Part shown: positions 63,752 to 64,000 of the stretch, piece after piece
How the letters are laid out: each line of letters begins with the position of its first letter
Numbering within the stretch: the stretch's first letter is position 1
From: Vibrio harveyi NBRC 15634 = ATCC 14126 = KCTC 12724
GTDB lineage: Bacteria > Pseudomonadota > Gammaproteobacteria > Enterobacterales > Vibrionaceae
Length of the DNA: 64,000 nucleotides
Reading direction: 5' to 3'
Assembly (NCBI RefSeq): GCF_001591145.1
Contig: NZ_BCUF01000006.1
Location: 1 to 64,000 of the forward strand
Notes under the pieces: generated by a model
Database searches by the model: none
Told to the model about the DNA's origin: nothing
The model's input: only the letters and a program-made list of their open reading frames with translations
Program-made: the position numbers and the translations under genes

Positions 63752-64000
63752 TCATCGCAAAAAAAGATTTCGGAAATTTTCGCTGGTTTTTTGCCCAACT
63801 TCAGACAAGGCACACTCTTTCAGCTGTGCAATATAGGCAGCAACTTCGACAACATAGGCTGGTTGGTTCTCTTTTCCACGATGTGGAACAGGGGCAAGAT
63901 ACGGAGAATCCGTCTCAATAAGCAACTTTTCAAGAGGTAGGGCTTTCACAACATCCTTCAATTCCGTCGCTTGGCGGAAAGTCACAATACCTGAAATTGA
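63752..64000 (-). CDS. TatD-family metal-dependent DNase, partial
   Basis: Only the C-terminal 83 codons are in the window; the gene runs off the right edge. They contain the TatD motifs LLIETDSPYLAPVPHRGKENQP (the metal-binding aspartate in ETDSPY) and the tail SENFRNLFL. The closest type is YcfH, whose gene lies near ptsG in other gammaproteobacteria. Confidence 0.9.
   Translation of the reverse strand, partial: SISGIVTFRQATELKDVVKALPLEKLLIETDSPYLAPVPHRGKENQPAYVVEVAAYIAQLKECALSEVGQKTSENFRNLFLR

Noticed and set aside
63603..63836. Plus-strand frame of 77 codons near the right end.
   Set aside because: It runs through a terminator hairpin and into the end of the tatD-type gene on the other strand.

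Overview
The window reads as a piece of the main chromosome of a Vibrio, most likely of the Harveyi clade (parahaemolyticus / alginolyticus / campbellii group). The right two thirds carry housekeeping genes in an order expected for that genus (pyrF, lapB, lapA, ihfB, rpsA, cmk, sohB, yciK, then mlc, pykA, ptsG and a tatD-type nuclease cut by the right edge). The left part carries an ortholog of the V. parahaemolyticus T3SS1 effector VPA0450 with its chaperone. No rRNA, tRNA, insertion sequence, integrase or CRISPR array was seen.

Layout. 0-5 kb: a LysR regulator divergent from an HlyD/DUF2955 export pair, then a MarR regulator with a small membrane protein divergent from an EamA permease across a 38-bp palindrome. 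5-7 kb: a two-gene methionine operon that matches MesD (core-MetE methionine synthase) and its partner MesX (DUF1852), with a perfect MetR-type site upstream. 7.5-13 kb: an accessory block with the effector/chaperone pair, a polysaccharide flippase-like protein and an unrecognised 596-residue protein with two nuclease-like half motifs. 13-20 kb: a five-gene operon for a self-contained tripartite ABC exporter (adaptor, TolC-like channel, two FtsX-type permeases, ATPase), divergent from a TetR gene with two related palindromic operators and a GNAT acetyltransferase. 20-26 kb: a membrane protein/membrane-anchored XRE pair, a methyltransferase, and an Scs-like periplasmic thiol redox operon (scsB, scsD) with a LysR gene. 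26-31 kb: pqiABC and an outer membrane barrel.

32-37 kb is the most unusual stretch. Five tightly packed genes encode an HMA-like protein, a Met/His/Pro-rich protein, two small glycine-zipper or YtxH-like proteins and a P1B-type ATPase whose membrane motif is SCA instead of CPC. A divergent HMA-like gene has a Fur-box-like sequence at its start. This fits a ferrosome (fez-type iron storage organelle) cluster, although the accessory genes differ enough that they need individual testing.

37-64 kb is mostly core: a YejA-like peptide-binding protein, the housekeeping run above, a LexA-controlled imuA-imuB-dnaE2 mutasome cassette, cheV, mlc, pykA, a patatin-like phospholipase, an NSS-type sodium symporter with a 32-residue MetS-type small subunit, and ptsG with an AT-rich dyad that could be its Mlc operator. 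Two genes of about 30 codons (a YnhF-like protein and the MetS-like subunit) are supported by ribosome binding sites or gene overlap.

Several start codons were moved inward from the longest open frame where a Shine-Dalgarno sequence, the family's N-terminus or an upstream stop decided it; these cases are stated in each entry. All assignments come from reading motifs, not from database searches.
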